Source: Bog-532 sp963828445 (GTDB taxonomy: Bacteria; Actinomycetota; Actinomycetes; Streptosporangiales; Streptosporangiaceae). From it: 64,000 nucleotides of DNA. This document shows, one piece after another, positions 20,128 through 29,314 of this stretch. Numbering within the stretch: position 1 is the first letter of the stretch; every line of letters starts with the position of its first letter. The notes below the pieces were generated by a model. The model saw nothing but the letters and a program-made list of their open reading frames with translations. It was not told the origin of the DNA and did no database searches. Location: the NCBI GenBank assembly GCA_963828445.1, contig CAWHFP010000023.1, positions 1 through 64,000 on the forward strand, read 5' to 3'. The translations under genes and the position numbers were made by a program.

Positions 20128-21498
20128 ATGACCTCAACCGTCGCCCCGACCCGGGCAGCACAGTCCCGGCCGCCGCGCCGGGCCGTGTACCGGCCCCGCC
20201 GCACCCTGGGCTGGGTGCCCGAGATCACCCGCGAGCGGTGGGTCCGGTGGCGGATCGGGCTGGCCTGGGGCCTGCTGGTGCTGAACGTCCTGACCTTCTA
20301 CTCCACCACCTGGGACGGGCAGCCGCTGCTGCTGCCGATTCCCTCGGTGCTGGGCAAGCTGATCGCGCAGGGGGCGCTGCCGGCCGCGCTGTTCGTGGCG
20401 CTGACCGTCAACCGCCGCCTGGTCATCCGGCCCAACGCGTTCTTGTGCCTGCTGTTCCTCATGCTCCTTGAGGCCGTACTCACCATGATCAGGCACGAGT
20501 ACCTGTACGAGACGGCGTTCGGGACCGCGTTCCGCACCGTCCGGCTGGCCGAGTTCGTGGCCACGCTCTGGTTGCTCACACCCTGGTGGGGGCGCCGCGA
20601 CCTGTTGCTGATCCGCTGTCATCTCGGGGCCATGACCATCGTGCTGAGCTCGGTGCTGCTCGGCCTGTTCGTCGCCCCCGGGCACGCCCTGACCCAGGGG
20701 CGGCTGTCCGGCACGCTCTGGCCGACGCCGCCCACCCAGGTCGCCCACTACGCCGCGGTGACCTGCGGGCTGATGGCCCTGCTGTGGCTGTGCGGCCGGG
20801 TCAGCGGCCGGGTCGCCCTGGGCTTCGTGATGGTGGCGGGCGCGATCTTGCTGCTGACCCACACCCGGACCGCGCTGCTGGCCATGGTGGTCGGGCTGCT
20901 CATCGGCGGCCTGAGCCTGTTCGCGGCCAAGTCGCGGGTGCGCAAGGCCTTCCTGACCTGCGTGGTCGTGGGCGGGGGCGTGGCCCTGACCTTGTCCGGG
21001 GTGATCACCCACTGGCTGGCCCGGGGCCAGGACAGCCAGCAGCTGACCGGCCTCACCGGCCGCGCCACCGTGTGGAACCTGGTCGAGAGCCTGCCCCGGA
21101 ACAAGTTCGAGGTGCTGTTCGGCTTCGGCTTGTCCAACAACTCGTTCAACGGCCTGGCCATCGACAGCAACTGGCTGGCCACCTACAACGACCAGGGCCT
21201 GTTCGGCATCGCGCTGTGCGCCTCGCTGCTGATCTTCCTGTTCGTGCTGGCCTACTTCCGGCCCCGCGGTGTGCACCGGGCCCTGGCCCTGTTCCTGGTC
21301 ACCTACTGCCTGGTCGCCTCCTACACCGAGACCGGCCTGAGCCAGCCCTCGTCCTACCTGCTCGACATGGCGCTGGCCGCCTCGCTGCTCATGGTCCCGG
21401 TGGCGGCCAAGCGGGCCGGCCCCGTGCTGCCCCCGCTGCTGGGACGGCCGCAGCGGCTGCCGTCCCTGATCGGACCTGTCGGGGAAGGACCCGGATGA
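20128..21498 (+). CDS. Wzy/O-antigen ligase-like polysaccharide polymerase
   Basis: Intact 456-residue membrane protein with about 11 hydrophobic segments. The O-antigen ligase/polymerase domain is recognisable by LLTHTRTALLAMVVGLLIGG (the RT-containing helix start), a periplasmic loop with RGQDSQQLTGLTGRATVWNL (the conserved GR-x-xxW), and LFGFGLSNNSFNG followed by TYNDQGLFGIALCASLLIFL. It would polymerise lipid-linked repeat units on the outer face of the membrane, working with the two Wzz proteins just upstream and the Wzx-like flippase at 25.5 kb. Ligase rather than polymerase activity cannot be ruled out from sequence. ATG 20128 follows the previous stop by only 4 bp. Confidence 0.85.
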   Translation: MTSTVAPTRAAQSRPPRRAVYRPRRTLGWVPEITRERWVRWRIGLAWGLLVLNVLTFYSTTWDGQPLLLPIPSVLGKLIAQGALPAALFVALTVNRRLVIRPNAFLCLLFLMLLEAVLTMIRHEYLYETAFGTAFRTVRLAEFVATLWLLTPWWGRRDLLLIRCHLGAMTIVLSSVLLGLFVAPGHALTQGRLSGTLWPTPPTQVAHYAAVTCGLMALLWLCGRVSGRVALGFVMVAGAILLLTHTRTALLAMVVGLLIGGLSLFAAKSRVRKAFLTCVVVGGGVALTLSGVITHWLARGQDSQQLTGLTGRATVWNLVESLPRNKFEVLFGFGLSNNSFNGLAIDSNWLATYNDQGLFGIALCASLLIFLFVLAYFRPRGVHRALALFLVTYCLVASYTETGLSQPSSYLLDMALAASLLMVPVAAKRAGPVLPPLLGRPQRLPSLIGPVGEGPG

Positions 21499-22697
21499 AA
21501 ATCCTGCTGGCCCACAACCGCTACCGGTCAGTCGCGCCCAGCGGCGAGAACCGGGTCGTCGACCGCGAGGGCGCCGCGCTCGCGGCCCGGGGGCACGAGG
21601 TCATCCGGTTCGAGCGCTTCAGCGACGACATCGAGGGCTGGTCCAAGGCCAAGAAGGCCACCCTCCCGGCCCAGGCGGTGTGGAGCCGGGAATCACACCG
21701 CGACCTGGCCGCCGTCCTGGCCGCTCAGCGCCCGGACGTCGTGCACCTGCACAACACGTTCCCGCTGCTGAGCCCGGCCGTGCTGTACGCCTGCCGGGAC
21801 GCCGGGATCCCGGTGGTGGCCACCATCCACAACTACAAGCTGGCCTGCGCCAACGGGGAGTTCTTCCGGGACGGCGCGGTGTGCCACGACTGCGCCGGCC
21901 ACCTGCCGGTCCAGGGCGTGGAGCACGGCTGCTACCGGGGGTCCCGGGTGGCCACGGTGCCGGTGGCCCTGGCCACCACGGTGCACCGCCGGGCCTGGCG
22001 TTCGCTGGTGTCGGCCTACATCTTCATCTCGGCCTCCCAGCGTGACCTGCTCCGGCCGGTGGGCCTGCCCGCCGAGCGGTCGTTCGTCCGGCACAACCTC
22101 ATCCCGCCCCACGACCGGCCGCAGCAGGAGCGCACCGCGACCGTGGTCTACGCCGGCCGGCTGGACCGGGCCAAGGGGGTGCGGCTGCTGATGGCCGGCT
22201 GGGACAACTACCTGTCCCGGTCACCCCAATCGGGAGCACGGCCCGGGCTGCGCCTGGTCATCGCGGGCGCGGGCCCACTCCAGGACGACGTCGCGGCCTG
22301 GGCGTCGTCCCGGCCCTCGGTGGAACTGGCCGGCCAGCTCGGCAGCGACCAGTGCGCCGAACTGATCGCCGGGGCCCGGGCGGTGGTGCTGCCGTCCGAG
22401 TGGGAGGAGACCTTCGGCCTGGTGGCGGTGGAGGCCATGGCGGCCGGGACGGCCCCGATCGCGACCGGGCACGGCTCGTTCACCGAGCTGATCACCCCCG
22501 GCGTCGATGGCGTACTGTTCCCTCCAGGCGACGCGGCCGCCCTCGGGCTGGCCCTGGCCGACGCACAACAGCACCCGGAACAGTACGAAACCTACGGTGA
22601 CCACGCCCGCAAGTCCTACGAGCAGCGGTTCGACCCGGAGCAGAACCTCGAGCAGCTGATCGGGATCTACCGCTACGCGATCACCCACCCGGCCTGA
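21495..22697 (+). CDS. Family 4 glycosyltransferase
   Basis: Intact 400-residue GT-B enzyme. N-terminal acceptor domain: MKILLAHNRYRSVAPSGENR (the GGENR-like donor/acceptor loop), RPDVVHLHNTFPLLSPAVL, VVATIHNYKLACANGEFFRDG, and a CHDC motif at about residue 130 followed by GVEHGCYRGS, a Cys set seen in many actinobacterial relatives. C-terminal domain: VVYAGRLDRAKGVRLLMAGW, LVIAGAGPLQDDV, VELAGQLGSDQCAELIAGAR and WEETFGLVAVEAMAAGTAPI with the E-x7-E signature. Start ATG overlaps the polymerase stop (ATGA). A late sugar addition in the repeat unit is the likely role; donor unknown. Confidence 0.9.
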   Translation: MKILLAHNRYRSVAPSGENRVVDREGAALAARGHEVIRFERFSDDIEGWSKAKKATLPAQAVWSRESHRDLAAVLAAQRPDVVHLHNTFPLLSPAVLYACRDAGIPVVATIHNYKLACANGEFFRDGAVCHDCAGHLPVQGVEHGCYRGSRVATVPVALATTVHRRAWRSLVSAYIFISASQRDLLRPVGLPAERSFVRHNLIPPHDRPQQERTATVVYAGRLDRAKGVRLLMAGWDNYLSRSPQSGARPGLRLVIAGAGPLQDDVAAWASSRPSVELAGQLGSDQCAELIAGARAVVLPSEWEETFGLVAVEAMAAGTAPIATGHGSFTELITPGVDGVLFPPGDAAALGLALADAQQHPEQYETYGDHARKSYEQRFDPEQNLEQLIGIYRYAITHPA

Positions 22698-22729
22698 TCC
22701 CATTCCCTGACCCCTCATCTCAATATTGG

Positions 22730-24328
22730 TTGGACATGCCCCTCGCATCGCGACGGACCTTCCCGGGCGGCCTCCGCCCCTGGCAGCTGGGTACCGTCCT
22801 GGGTGTCTGCCTGGTGCTGGCCGCGGCCGCCCTGGTCTGGACCGGACTGCGGCCGCACCACCAGAAGGCGGCCTCGGCCCCGTCGGCCCGGCAGTCCACG
22901 GCGGCCACCGCCCACGTCACGCCGCCCACCAAGGTCTGCGGCAACCAGACCATCCTGGGCGGCGGGCCGGCCACCGCCCCGGCCGGCGCGATCACCGTCG
23001 CCGCCGGTGACGACTCCGGCGTCAACTTCGGCCAGGCCGGCGCCACCTACTGGTTCGCGCCGGGCCGGCACACCCTCGGCCCGGGCCAGTTCACGCAGAT
23101 CATCCCGGGATCGGGGGCCACGTTCACCGGTGCCCCCGGGGCCGTGCTGGACGGCCAGCACGCCAACCTCTACGCGTTCGGCGGCGACGCCACCAAGGTG
23201 ACGATCAGCTACCTGACCGTCGAGAACTTCGGTACCACCGGCGGCAACCAGAACGAGGGCGTGGTCAACCACGACTCGGCCGCGGGCTGGACCATCGATC
23301 ACTCGACCCTCACCGAGAACGCCGGGGCCGGGACCATGCTGGGCAGCGACAACACGCTGTCCTGGGACTGCCTGACCAAGAACCAGCAGTACGGGTTCAA
23401 CGCCTTCTCCGACTCCGGGCCGTCCCAGCTGGTCGTCGAGCACAGCGAGATCAGCGACAACGACACCTACAACTGGGAAGCCCACCAGTCCGGCTGCGGC
23501 TGCTCCGGCGGCGGCAAGTTCTGGGATGTGGACGGGGCCACGATCACCGGCAACTGGGTGCACGGCAACCAGAGCGTCGGGCTCTGGGCCGACACCAACA
23601 ACCGTGGCTTCGACTTCTCCGGGAACTACATCTCGGACAACTACAGCTACGGCCTGATCTACGAGATCAGCTACAACGCCCAGATCAAGGACAACACGTT
23701 CGCCCGCAACGGCCTCGGCACCGGCCAGACCAACACCGGCTTCCCGACCAGCGCCATCTACATCTCGGAGTCGGGCTCGGACAGCCGGGTGCCCGGCAAC
23801 TACGGCCGCTCGTTCGAGATCACCGGCAACAGCTTCCTCAACAACTGGGGCGGGGTGATCCTGTGGGAGAACTCCAACCGGTACTGCAACTCCCCGTCCA
23901 ACACCAGCACCGGGGTCTGCACCCTGGTCGCGCCGTCGACCGCGACGGTCAAGTCCTGTAACGCGCAGAACGTCGCCCACGCGCCGTACTACTCGGACTG
24001 CCGCTGGAAGACCCAGAACGTCGAGGTCAGCCACAATCAGTTCGACTTCGACCCGGCCAGCGTGGGGCCGAAGTGCACCCTGGCCAACTTGTGCGGATTC
24101 CAGGGCGTGTTCTCCGAGTACGGGACGTTCCCCTCGTGGAGCCCCTACAAGGGGAACGCGGTCGGGAACCACATCACGTTCGGCCAGAACAACCACTTCA
24201 GCCAGAACAGCTACACCGGGCCCTGGCGGTTCATGGCCCAGTCCCAGGGCACCGTGGTCACCTGGGGAGCCTGGCAGGCCAAGCCGTACAGCCAGGATGC
24301 GGGCAGCACGCTCAATCCAGGGACCTGA
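22730..24328 (+). CDS. Secreted right-handed beta-helix protein
   Basis: Intact 532 residues. A hydrophobic segment at about residues 16-36 (LGTVLGVCLVLAAAALVWTG) acts as signal anchor. The body is a parallel beta-helix of the pectate-lyase/NosD type: repeated short strands such as TISYLTVENFGTTGGNQNEG, GWTIDHSTLTENAGAG, LVVEHSEISDNDTY, ATITGNWVHGNQSVGLW, FDFSGNYISDNYSYGL and EITGNSFLNNWGGVI. Several Cys residues in the second half could form disulfides outside the membrane. Families with this fold include lyases and C5-epimerases, so trimming or modifying the exported polymer is plausible. Start TTG 22730 or ATG 22736. It lies 32 bp after the GT4 gene. Confidence 0.75.
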   Translation: MDMPLASRRTFPGGLRPWQLGTVLGVCLVLAAAALVWTGLRPHHQKAASAPSARQSTAATAHVTPPTKVCGNQTILGGGPATAPAGAITVAAGDDSGVNFGQAGATYWFAPGRHTLGPGQFTQIIPGSGATFTGAPGAVLDGQHANLYAFGGDATKVTISYLTVENFGTTGGNQNEGVVNHDSAAGWTIDHSTLTENAGAGTMLGSDNTLSWDCLTKNQQYGFNAFSDSGPSQLVVEHSEISDNDTYNWEAHQSGCGCSGGGKFWDVDGATITGNWVHGNQSVGLWADTNNRGFDFSGNYISDNYSYGLIYEISYNAQIKDNTFARNGLGTGQTNTGFPTSAIYISESGSDSRVPGNYGRSFEITGNSFLNNWGGVILWENSNRYCNSPSNTSTGVCTLVAPSTATVKSCNAQNVAHAPYYSDCRWKTQNVEVSHNQFDFDPASVGPKCTLANLCGFQGVFSEYGTFPSWSPYKGNAVGNHITFGQNNHFSQNSYTGPWRFMAQSQGTVVTWGAWQAKPYSQDAGSTLNPGT

Positions 24329-24434
24329 TCGGACCCGCCCCCGATGTATCAAATGGGGGCCTTCCCGGGTCTTGTGATCGTGGACGGCGGTGCCGTCCCG
24401 GTCCCATACAACTCCCAAGCCTGGAGGGTCCAGG

Positions 24435-25514
24435 GTGAAGGTCCTCGTCGCGGGCGACCGCGGCTACATCGGAGCCGTGCTCGTTCCTTTCCTGCGTTCC
24501 GCCGGACACGAAGTCGACGGCTACGACGTCGGCCTGTACGAGGGGTGCGACCTCGGGCCCTTCCCGGGCGTCGGCGACCGGCCGCCCCGTGATCTCCGGG
24601 ACGCCGAGCCCCGCGAGCTGTCCGGCTACGACGCCGTGGTCTGCCTGGCCGCCCTGTCCAACGACCCGCTGGGGGCGCTGAACCCGGCCGCGACCTACTC
24701 GGTCAACCTGGACGGGACGCTGCGCCTGGCCCAGGCGGCCAAGGACGCCGGCATCGAGCGGTTCCTGTTCGCCTCGTCCTGCAGCCTCTACGGCGCCGCC
24801 GGATCGGAGGCCGTGGCCGAGGACGCCGAGCTGACCCCGGTCACCCCCTACGGCGAGACCAAGGTCATGGCCGAGCGGGAGCTGTCCAAGCTGGCCGACG
24901 ACTCGTTCAGCCCCACCTACCTGCGCAACGCGACCGCCTACGGGGCCTCGCCCCGGCTGCGCCTCGACATCGTGGTCAACAACCTGACCGCCATCGCGCT
25001 GACCACCGGCCAGGTCCGGCTGGAGAGCGACGGGACGCCGTGGCGCCCGCTGGTGCACATCGAAGACATCAGCCGGGCCTTCCTGGCCACCCTGGAGGCT
25101 CCGCGGGACGTCGTCCACGACGAGGCCTTCAACGTCGGCCGCCCGCAGGACAACGTGCAGATCCGTGACATCGCCGACATGGTCCGCGACACCGTGACCG
25201 GCTCCGAGGTCACGCTGGCCGCCAACGCCGGGCCCGACCTGCGCAACTACCGGGTCGACTTCGCCAAGCTGTACGGCACGTTCCCCGGCCTGGAGAAGGA
25301 GATGCGCTGGACGGTCCAGGCCGGGGTGGAGGAGCTGGCCCAGGCCTACACGGACAACCACCTGACCTACGACGACTTCACCTCCTCGCGCTACGTGCGG
25401 CTGCGACGGATCCAGGAGTTGCTGGCGGGCGGCCTGGTCGACGACATGCTGCGCCGGCAGGCCAGCACGCCGTTCCCGCCGCCCGGGGCGCCGGTGGCCC
25501 AGGAAGCCCACTGA
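24435..25514 (+). CDS. NAD-dependent epimerase/dehydratase (extended SDR)
   Basis: Intact extended short-chain dehydrogenase acting on a nucleotide sugar. GTG 24435 places VKVLVAGDRGYIGAVLVPFL (G-x-x-G-x-x-G NAD loop) at the N-terminus and has a GGAGGG site at the right distance; the longer ORF start is not needed. The catalytic triad is visible as FASSCSLYG (Ser), YGETKVMAE (Tyr-x3-Lys), and LRNATAYGASPRLRLDIVVN closes the substrate site. PLVHIEDISRAFL is the late conserved segment. Relatives annotated as UDP-glucose 4-epimerase or dTDP-sugar dehydratase are both possible. It sits between the beta-helix protein and the flippase. Confidence 0.87.
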   Translation: MKVLVAGDRGYIGAVLVPFLRSAGHEVDGYDVGLYEGCDLGPFPGVGDRPPRDLRDAEPRELSGYDAVVCLAALSNDPLGALNPAATYSVNLDGTLRLAQAAKDAGIERFLFASSCSLYGAAGSEAVAEDAELTPVTPYGETKVMAERELSKLADDSFSPTYLRNATAYGASPRLRLDIVVNNLTAIALTTGQVRLESDGTPWRPLVHIEDISRAFLATLEAPRDVVHDEAFNVGRPQDNVQIRDIADMVRDTVTGSEVTLAANAGPDLRNYRVDFAKLYGTFPGLEKEMRWTVQAGVEELAQAYTDNHLTYDDFTSSRYVRLRRIQELLAGGLVDDMLRRQASTPFPPPGAPVAQEAH

Positions 25515-25520
25515 GCGAAC

Positions 25521-26936
25521 ATGGCTGTTGAGGCGACGAGCAGCGGCGGCGCCGCGGTCGGGCGACGTTCCGCCATACCGTGGCACCTGGCTCGCCGGGT
25601 GGGGCAGCGGCTGAGCTGGGGGGTCGCCGACCAGGCGGTGTCCAGCCTGACCAACTTCGCGGTCAGCATCTACGTGGCCCGGGTGCTGGGGGCCACCGAG
25701 CTGGGCGCGTTCAGCCTGGCCTACGTGACCTACGGGTTCATGCTCAACGCGTCGCGGGGCCTGGGCACCGACCCGCTGCTGGTCCGCTACAGCGGGGCCG
25801 AGGTGCCGGTGTGGCGGAAGGCCGTGGCCAACTGCACCGGCACCGCCGTGTCGGTCGGGCTCGCCTCCGGGGTGTGCGCGATCGTGGCCGTCGCTGTTCC
25901 TGCACGGCACCGCGTCCCGGGCCTTCCTGGCCCTGGGCATCACCCTGCCCGGGCTGCTCCTGCAGGACAGCTGGCGGTTCTCGTTCTTCGCCCTGGGCAA
26001 GGGCAGCCAGGCCTTCCTCAACGACCTGATCTGGGTCATCGTCATGTTCCCGGCGTTGTTCCTGCTCAACCGGAGCGGCCACGCCAACGTGTTCTGGTTC
26101 GTGTTCACCTGGGGCGCGGCCGCCACGGTGGCCGCGCTGGCCGGGCCGCTGCAGGCCCGGGTCCTGCCCCGGCTGCGCGGCACCCGGCAATGGGTGCGGA
26201 GCACCCGCGATCTCGGCCTCCGGTACCTGCTGGAGGGCACGGCCAACAGTGGCTCGACCCAGCTGCGCAACTACGGGGTCGGCCTGATCCTGGGTCTGAC
26301 CGCGCTGGGCTACATCCAGGCCTCGAGCACGCTGATGGGCCCGTTCATGGTCATCTTCTTCGGCATGGGCCTGGTCACCCTGCCGGAGGCGACCCGGGTC
26401 CTGCGCCGGTCACCCCGGCACCTGCCCCTGTTCTGCATGGGGGTCAGCGGCGTCCTGGCCGTGGCCGGGGCGGCCTGGGGTGTGATCCTGCTCGTGGCCC
26501 TGCCGCGCGGGCTGGGCCAGTTCATCCTGCCCAACCTGTGGCGCCCGACCTACCCGCTGATCCTGCCGCTGACCATCTCGATCGTGGCCGGCTGCGTCAG
26601 TCCGGGGCCGGCTGCGGCCTGCACGCCCTGGGGGCGGCCAAGCGCAGCCTGCGGGCCATGATCGTGAACTCGGTGATCTACGTCATCCTCGGCGTGGCCG
26701 GGGCCGCGATCGGCGGAGTGCGGGCGTCAATCGTCGGCATTGCCATCGCGGCCTGGCTCGGCGCCGCCTACTTCTGGATCGAACTTCGGGCCGAGCTGCG
26801 CAATTCGGGCAATATCAGCCTGCTGCCCTTCGGCCGGACCCGCCGCGGCGGGCGCCACCGGCGGAGCGCCAGCCGCCCGATGCACCGCAGCGGCTTCCCA
26901 GCCGCGGATTCGCAGGAAATGGTTGCAGAAAAGTAG
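25521..26936 (+). CDS. Wzx-like polysaccharide flippase (MATE/PST superfamily, frameshifted)
   Basis: Multi-helix transporter that would flip lipid-linked repeat units to the outer face. The N-terminus WGVADQAVSSLTNFAVSIYV and ARVLGATELGAFSLAYV matches the start of oligosaccharide flippases (family helix 1 and 2). Further helices are WVIVMFPALFLLN, YGVGLILGLTALGYIQASST, VIFFGMGLVTLPEA, GVILLVALP, and the C-terminal MIVNSVIYVILGVAGAAIGG and SIVGIAIAAWLGAAYFW. Frame changes lie near 25890 and 26600. It begins 7 bp after the epimerase and ends the plus-strand EPS operon. The last 35 residues are Arg-rich and cytoplasmic. Confidence 0.82.
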   Translation: MAVEATSSGGAAVGRRSAIPWHLARRVGQRLSWGVADQAVSSLTNFAVSIYVARVLGATELGAFSLAYVTYGFMLNASRGLGTDPLLVRYSGAEVPVWRKAVANCTGTAVSVGLASGVCAIVAVAVPARHRVPGLPGPGHHPARAAPAGQLAVLVLRPGQGQPGLPQRPDLGHRHVPGVVPAQPERPRQRVLVRVHLGRGRHGGRAGRAAAGPGPAPAARHPAMGAEHPRSRPPVPAGGHGQQWLDPAAQLRGRPDPGSDRAGLHPGLEHADGPVHGHLLRHGPGHPAGGDPGPAPVTPAPAPVLHGGQRRPGRGRGGLGCDPARGPAARAGPVHPAQPVAPDLPADPAADHLDRGRLRQSGAGCGLHALGAAKRSLRAMIVNSVIYVILGVAGAAIGGVRASIVGIAIAAWLGAAYFWIELRAELRNSGNISLLPFGRTRRGGRHRRSASRPMHRSGFPAADSQEMVAEK

Positions 26937-27249
26937 CAGAGACTCTTTGTAGCTCTTGACATTTCCGTGGGCATTAGTGCGCCGATCCGTAACTGAGTTG
27001 TGAACGCCGAATGTAACATATTCTTTCACGAATCAGAATTTTTTCCTGGTCCGTTACGCTCCGTAGCGCTCCAGACCGCCTCGCCAGCAGGCGATTGCAC
27101 GGAGAGTGACGCATGGTCACTGAAAATCGGGACAAATAGACCGCGCGGTTCTGTGAACCTGCTAATCGAGCTCCGCGTCTTTCTTGTGAAGACAACAAAG
27201 CCGACATGGATGATTTCTCGCCGTAGCGCGCGAGATGTGGGAGGGACCC
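26937..27249. other. 313 bp intergenic region before the sigma factor
   Basis: Less GC-rich than its surroundings. TTGACA at 26956-26961 is a perfect -35 hexamer, but nothing like a -10 lies 15-19 bp downstream. The tract 27004-27050 is A/T-rich. No ORF with a recognisable product. It separates the end of the EPS operon from the sigma factor gene. Confidence 0.4.
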
Positions 27250-27905
27250 ATGGTGGCGCTCGTTCCGGTAGGCGCGGTGACGACGCAAGAAGAGCCGAGA
27301 GAGGCTATCGAGACCCTGGACGCCGGGCAGCTGGTTCGGCGTGCCGCCGGGGGCGACCGCCAGGCGTGGGAACGCCTGGTCGATAAGTACGCACGGCTCA
27401 TCTGGGCCATCACGCGGGACTTCAAGCTGGGGGAGAGCGACGCGGCGGACGTGGCCCAGGCCACCTGGCTGCGGCTGCTGGAACATATCGACCGGATCGA
27501 GTACCCGGACCGGGTGGGGTCCTGGATCGCCGCCACGGCCCGGAACGAGTGCCTGCGCAGCCTGGCCGCGCGCAAGCGGGTCGTGCTCGCCCACGATGAG
27601 GTCACCTTCGACCGCGTGGCGTCCTCCGACGCCGAGGTCGACGAGGGCCTGCTGGCCGCCGAGCGGGCCGAGGTGGTCCGGGACGCCGTGTCTCGGCTAC
27701 CACGCCGCTGGCAGCAGCTGATGGAGCTGCTGATGGCGGATCCGCCCGTCTCCTACGTGGAGATCGCCGATCGTCTCGACCTGCCCGTGGGCAGCATCGG
27801 GCCGACCCGGCGCCGGTGCCTGGCCCGTCTCGCAGGTGCTGCTGGCCTCGTCCGGCGCGAACCCGCGCTGGGAGGACCTGGGCCTCGAGGCCCAGATCGC
27901 ATTAG
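27250..27905 (+). CDS. ECF-type RNA polymerase sigma factor (frameshifted near the end)
   Basis: Sigma-70 family factor of about 200 residues. Region 2: LVRRAAGGDRQAWERLVDKY, LIWAITRDFKLGESDAADVA (the conserved DAEDVxQ-like stretch reads SDAADVAQATWLRLL), IEYPDRVGSWIAATARNECL. Region 4: LPRRWQQLMELLMADPPVSY, VEIADRLDLPVGSIGPTRRR, a helix-turn-helix of the usual kind. ATG 27250 has GGGAGGG 5 bp upstream. The frame changes near 27830, so the stop is uncertain: a TAG at 27903-27905 lies before the terminator, while another frame would run to 28033. No anti-sigma gene is adjacent. Control of the neighbouring sugar genes is possible but unproven. Confidence 0.85.
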
Positions 27906-27923
27906 GGATCAGCTCGCGAGTAC

Positions 27924-27956
27924 GGGCCACCGGCCAGCAGGCCGGTGGCCCGTTTT
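27924..27956 (+). terminator. Rho-independent terminator after the sigma factor
   Basis: GGGCCACCGGCC, loop AGCA, then the exact complement GGCCGGTGGCCC (12 bp perfect stem at 27924-27951), followed by GTTTTC. It lies between the sigma factor gene and the convergent methyltransferase gene ending at 27961. Confidence 0.85.
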
Positions 27957-27960
27957 CTGG

Positions 27961-29102
27961 TCAGGACGCACGCTCGAGCGCCATCGCCTCGGCGTCCACC
28001 CAGCGGCCGCCTGCCGCCTCCACCTCGGGGTAGGCGGCCCGCACCTCGGGCAGCAGGTCGGGCACGAACAGCACCACCGACGCGCCCGGGTGGGCGGCCA
28101 GCACGTCCGGGCTGACCACGCCGATGTCGGTGCCGGGCATCCGCAGCCCGCACTTGGCCGGTGACGCGTCGGCCACCGCCGAGATCATCGTCCGGTCCAC
28201 CCCGGCCCAGCGCAGCAGGGCCACGGCCCGGGAGGCGGCTCCGTAGCCGAGCACGGTCCGCCCGGTGGCGCGCTCGGCCACCAGCCAGTCCCGCAGGCCC
28301 TGAGCCTTGGCCGTGGTGTCGCGCTGCAGCCCGGCCAGCGCACCGGGGTCGCGGACCCCGGCCGCCTCGTCCCGGGCCAGCAGCGACGCCACCGAGTCAT
28401 CCGCGAGGGGCCGCCGGCGGCGGGCGCGCCCGGATCGCCGTCCCGGCCCGCCGCCAGCAGCACGGTGCCGCCGTACAGCTCGAACTCCCAGGCCTGCCGG
28501 GGGCTGAGCCCCACCGCGGCCAGCATCGCGGTCAGCGCGGTGGTCGAGTAGTAGGCGTAGTGCCCGTGCCGGAGCGCGTTCCACTGCCCGTGGCTGATGA
28601 TCGTGTCCAGCGCGTGGTACTGCAGCAGGAGCACCCCGCCGGGGGCCAGCCGAGCCGCTCGTTCGGCCAGCGCGGCCGCCTGGTCAGCGGCGTGCATCAT
28701 GCCGAAGCAGTCCAGAATCACGTCGGCGGCGGCCCCGTCCGGCACCGGCGTGAGCCCGCGCTCGCCCAGCAGGCCCAGCCAGGATCCGCCGTGCGGGCTG
28801 CCGTACTCCGCGACCCGCAGGCCCGGCCGGAGCAGGCCGGCCGTGGCCACCCGGCCCACGGCGTCGGCGGCCTGCGCCACCAGCGCGGCCGGCTCGGCCC
28901 CGCGCGGTTCTTCCGGCACGGTCGGGTCGGCCACCAGCTGGGCCAGCCCGCACGCCGCGCACAGCCACATCTGCAGCGGGTACACCGGGTCGGGGCCCGG
29001 GTCGTCCTGGCCCGGGAAGTAGTCGCAGGCTGGCTGCTCGCCCAGGTCCAGCACGAGCTGGCCTTCTGACGTCCCGCAGGCCCGGCAGACCGGCTCGCCC
29101 AT
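27961..29102 (-). CDS. Class I SAM-dependent C-methyltransferase, TylC3-like (frameshifted)
   Basis: Sugar C-methyltransferase layout. A zinc-binding N-terminal domain (CRACGTSEGQLVLDLG, later MWLCAACGLAQLV) precedes a methyltransferase domain that is poorly conserved: the SAM loop reads LRVAEYGSPHGGSWLGLLGE, and ILDCFGMMHAADQAAAL replaces the usual NNVFAHI segment. The C-terminal domain, in a second frame after about 28425, has RTVLGYGAASRAVALLRWAG and PAKCGLRMPGTDIGVVSPDV, typical of this class. ATG 29102 is chosen because the Cys cluster begins five residues later. It is divergent from a better-conserved homologue at 29315, which suggests an old duplication with one copy losing the canonical SAM site. 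Confidence 0.72.
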
Positions 29103-29314
29103 GGATGCGCCTCTTCCGTCGCTCGACAGCAATCCCGTATAAGAGCGGTCAGCCCGCCGCGATGATACGGCCGGCCCGGCCTCAGCTGAGGAATTTGCGG
29201 TGGGTTGTATCACCGCTGGTCCGTCGCTGATCTCGTGTATGCGGGTGGCCGAACGGCAGCCCGGGACCGCCGTCCCCTGGGGGGACTTCCCGCCTCCGGG
29301 AAGGAATCATCGTT

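Noticed and set aside
26956..26961. TTGACA as a sigma-70 promoter
   Set aside because: No -10-like hexamer at 15-19 bp; the hexamer alone is not evidence.
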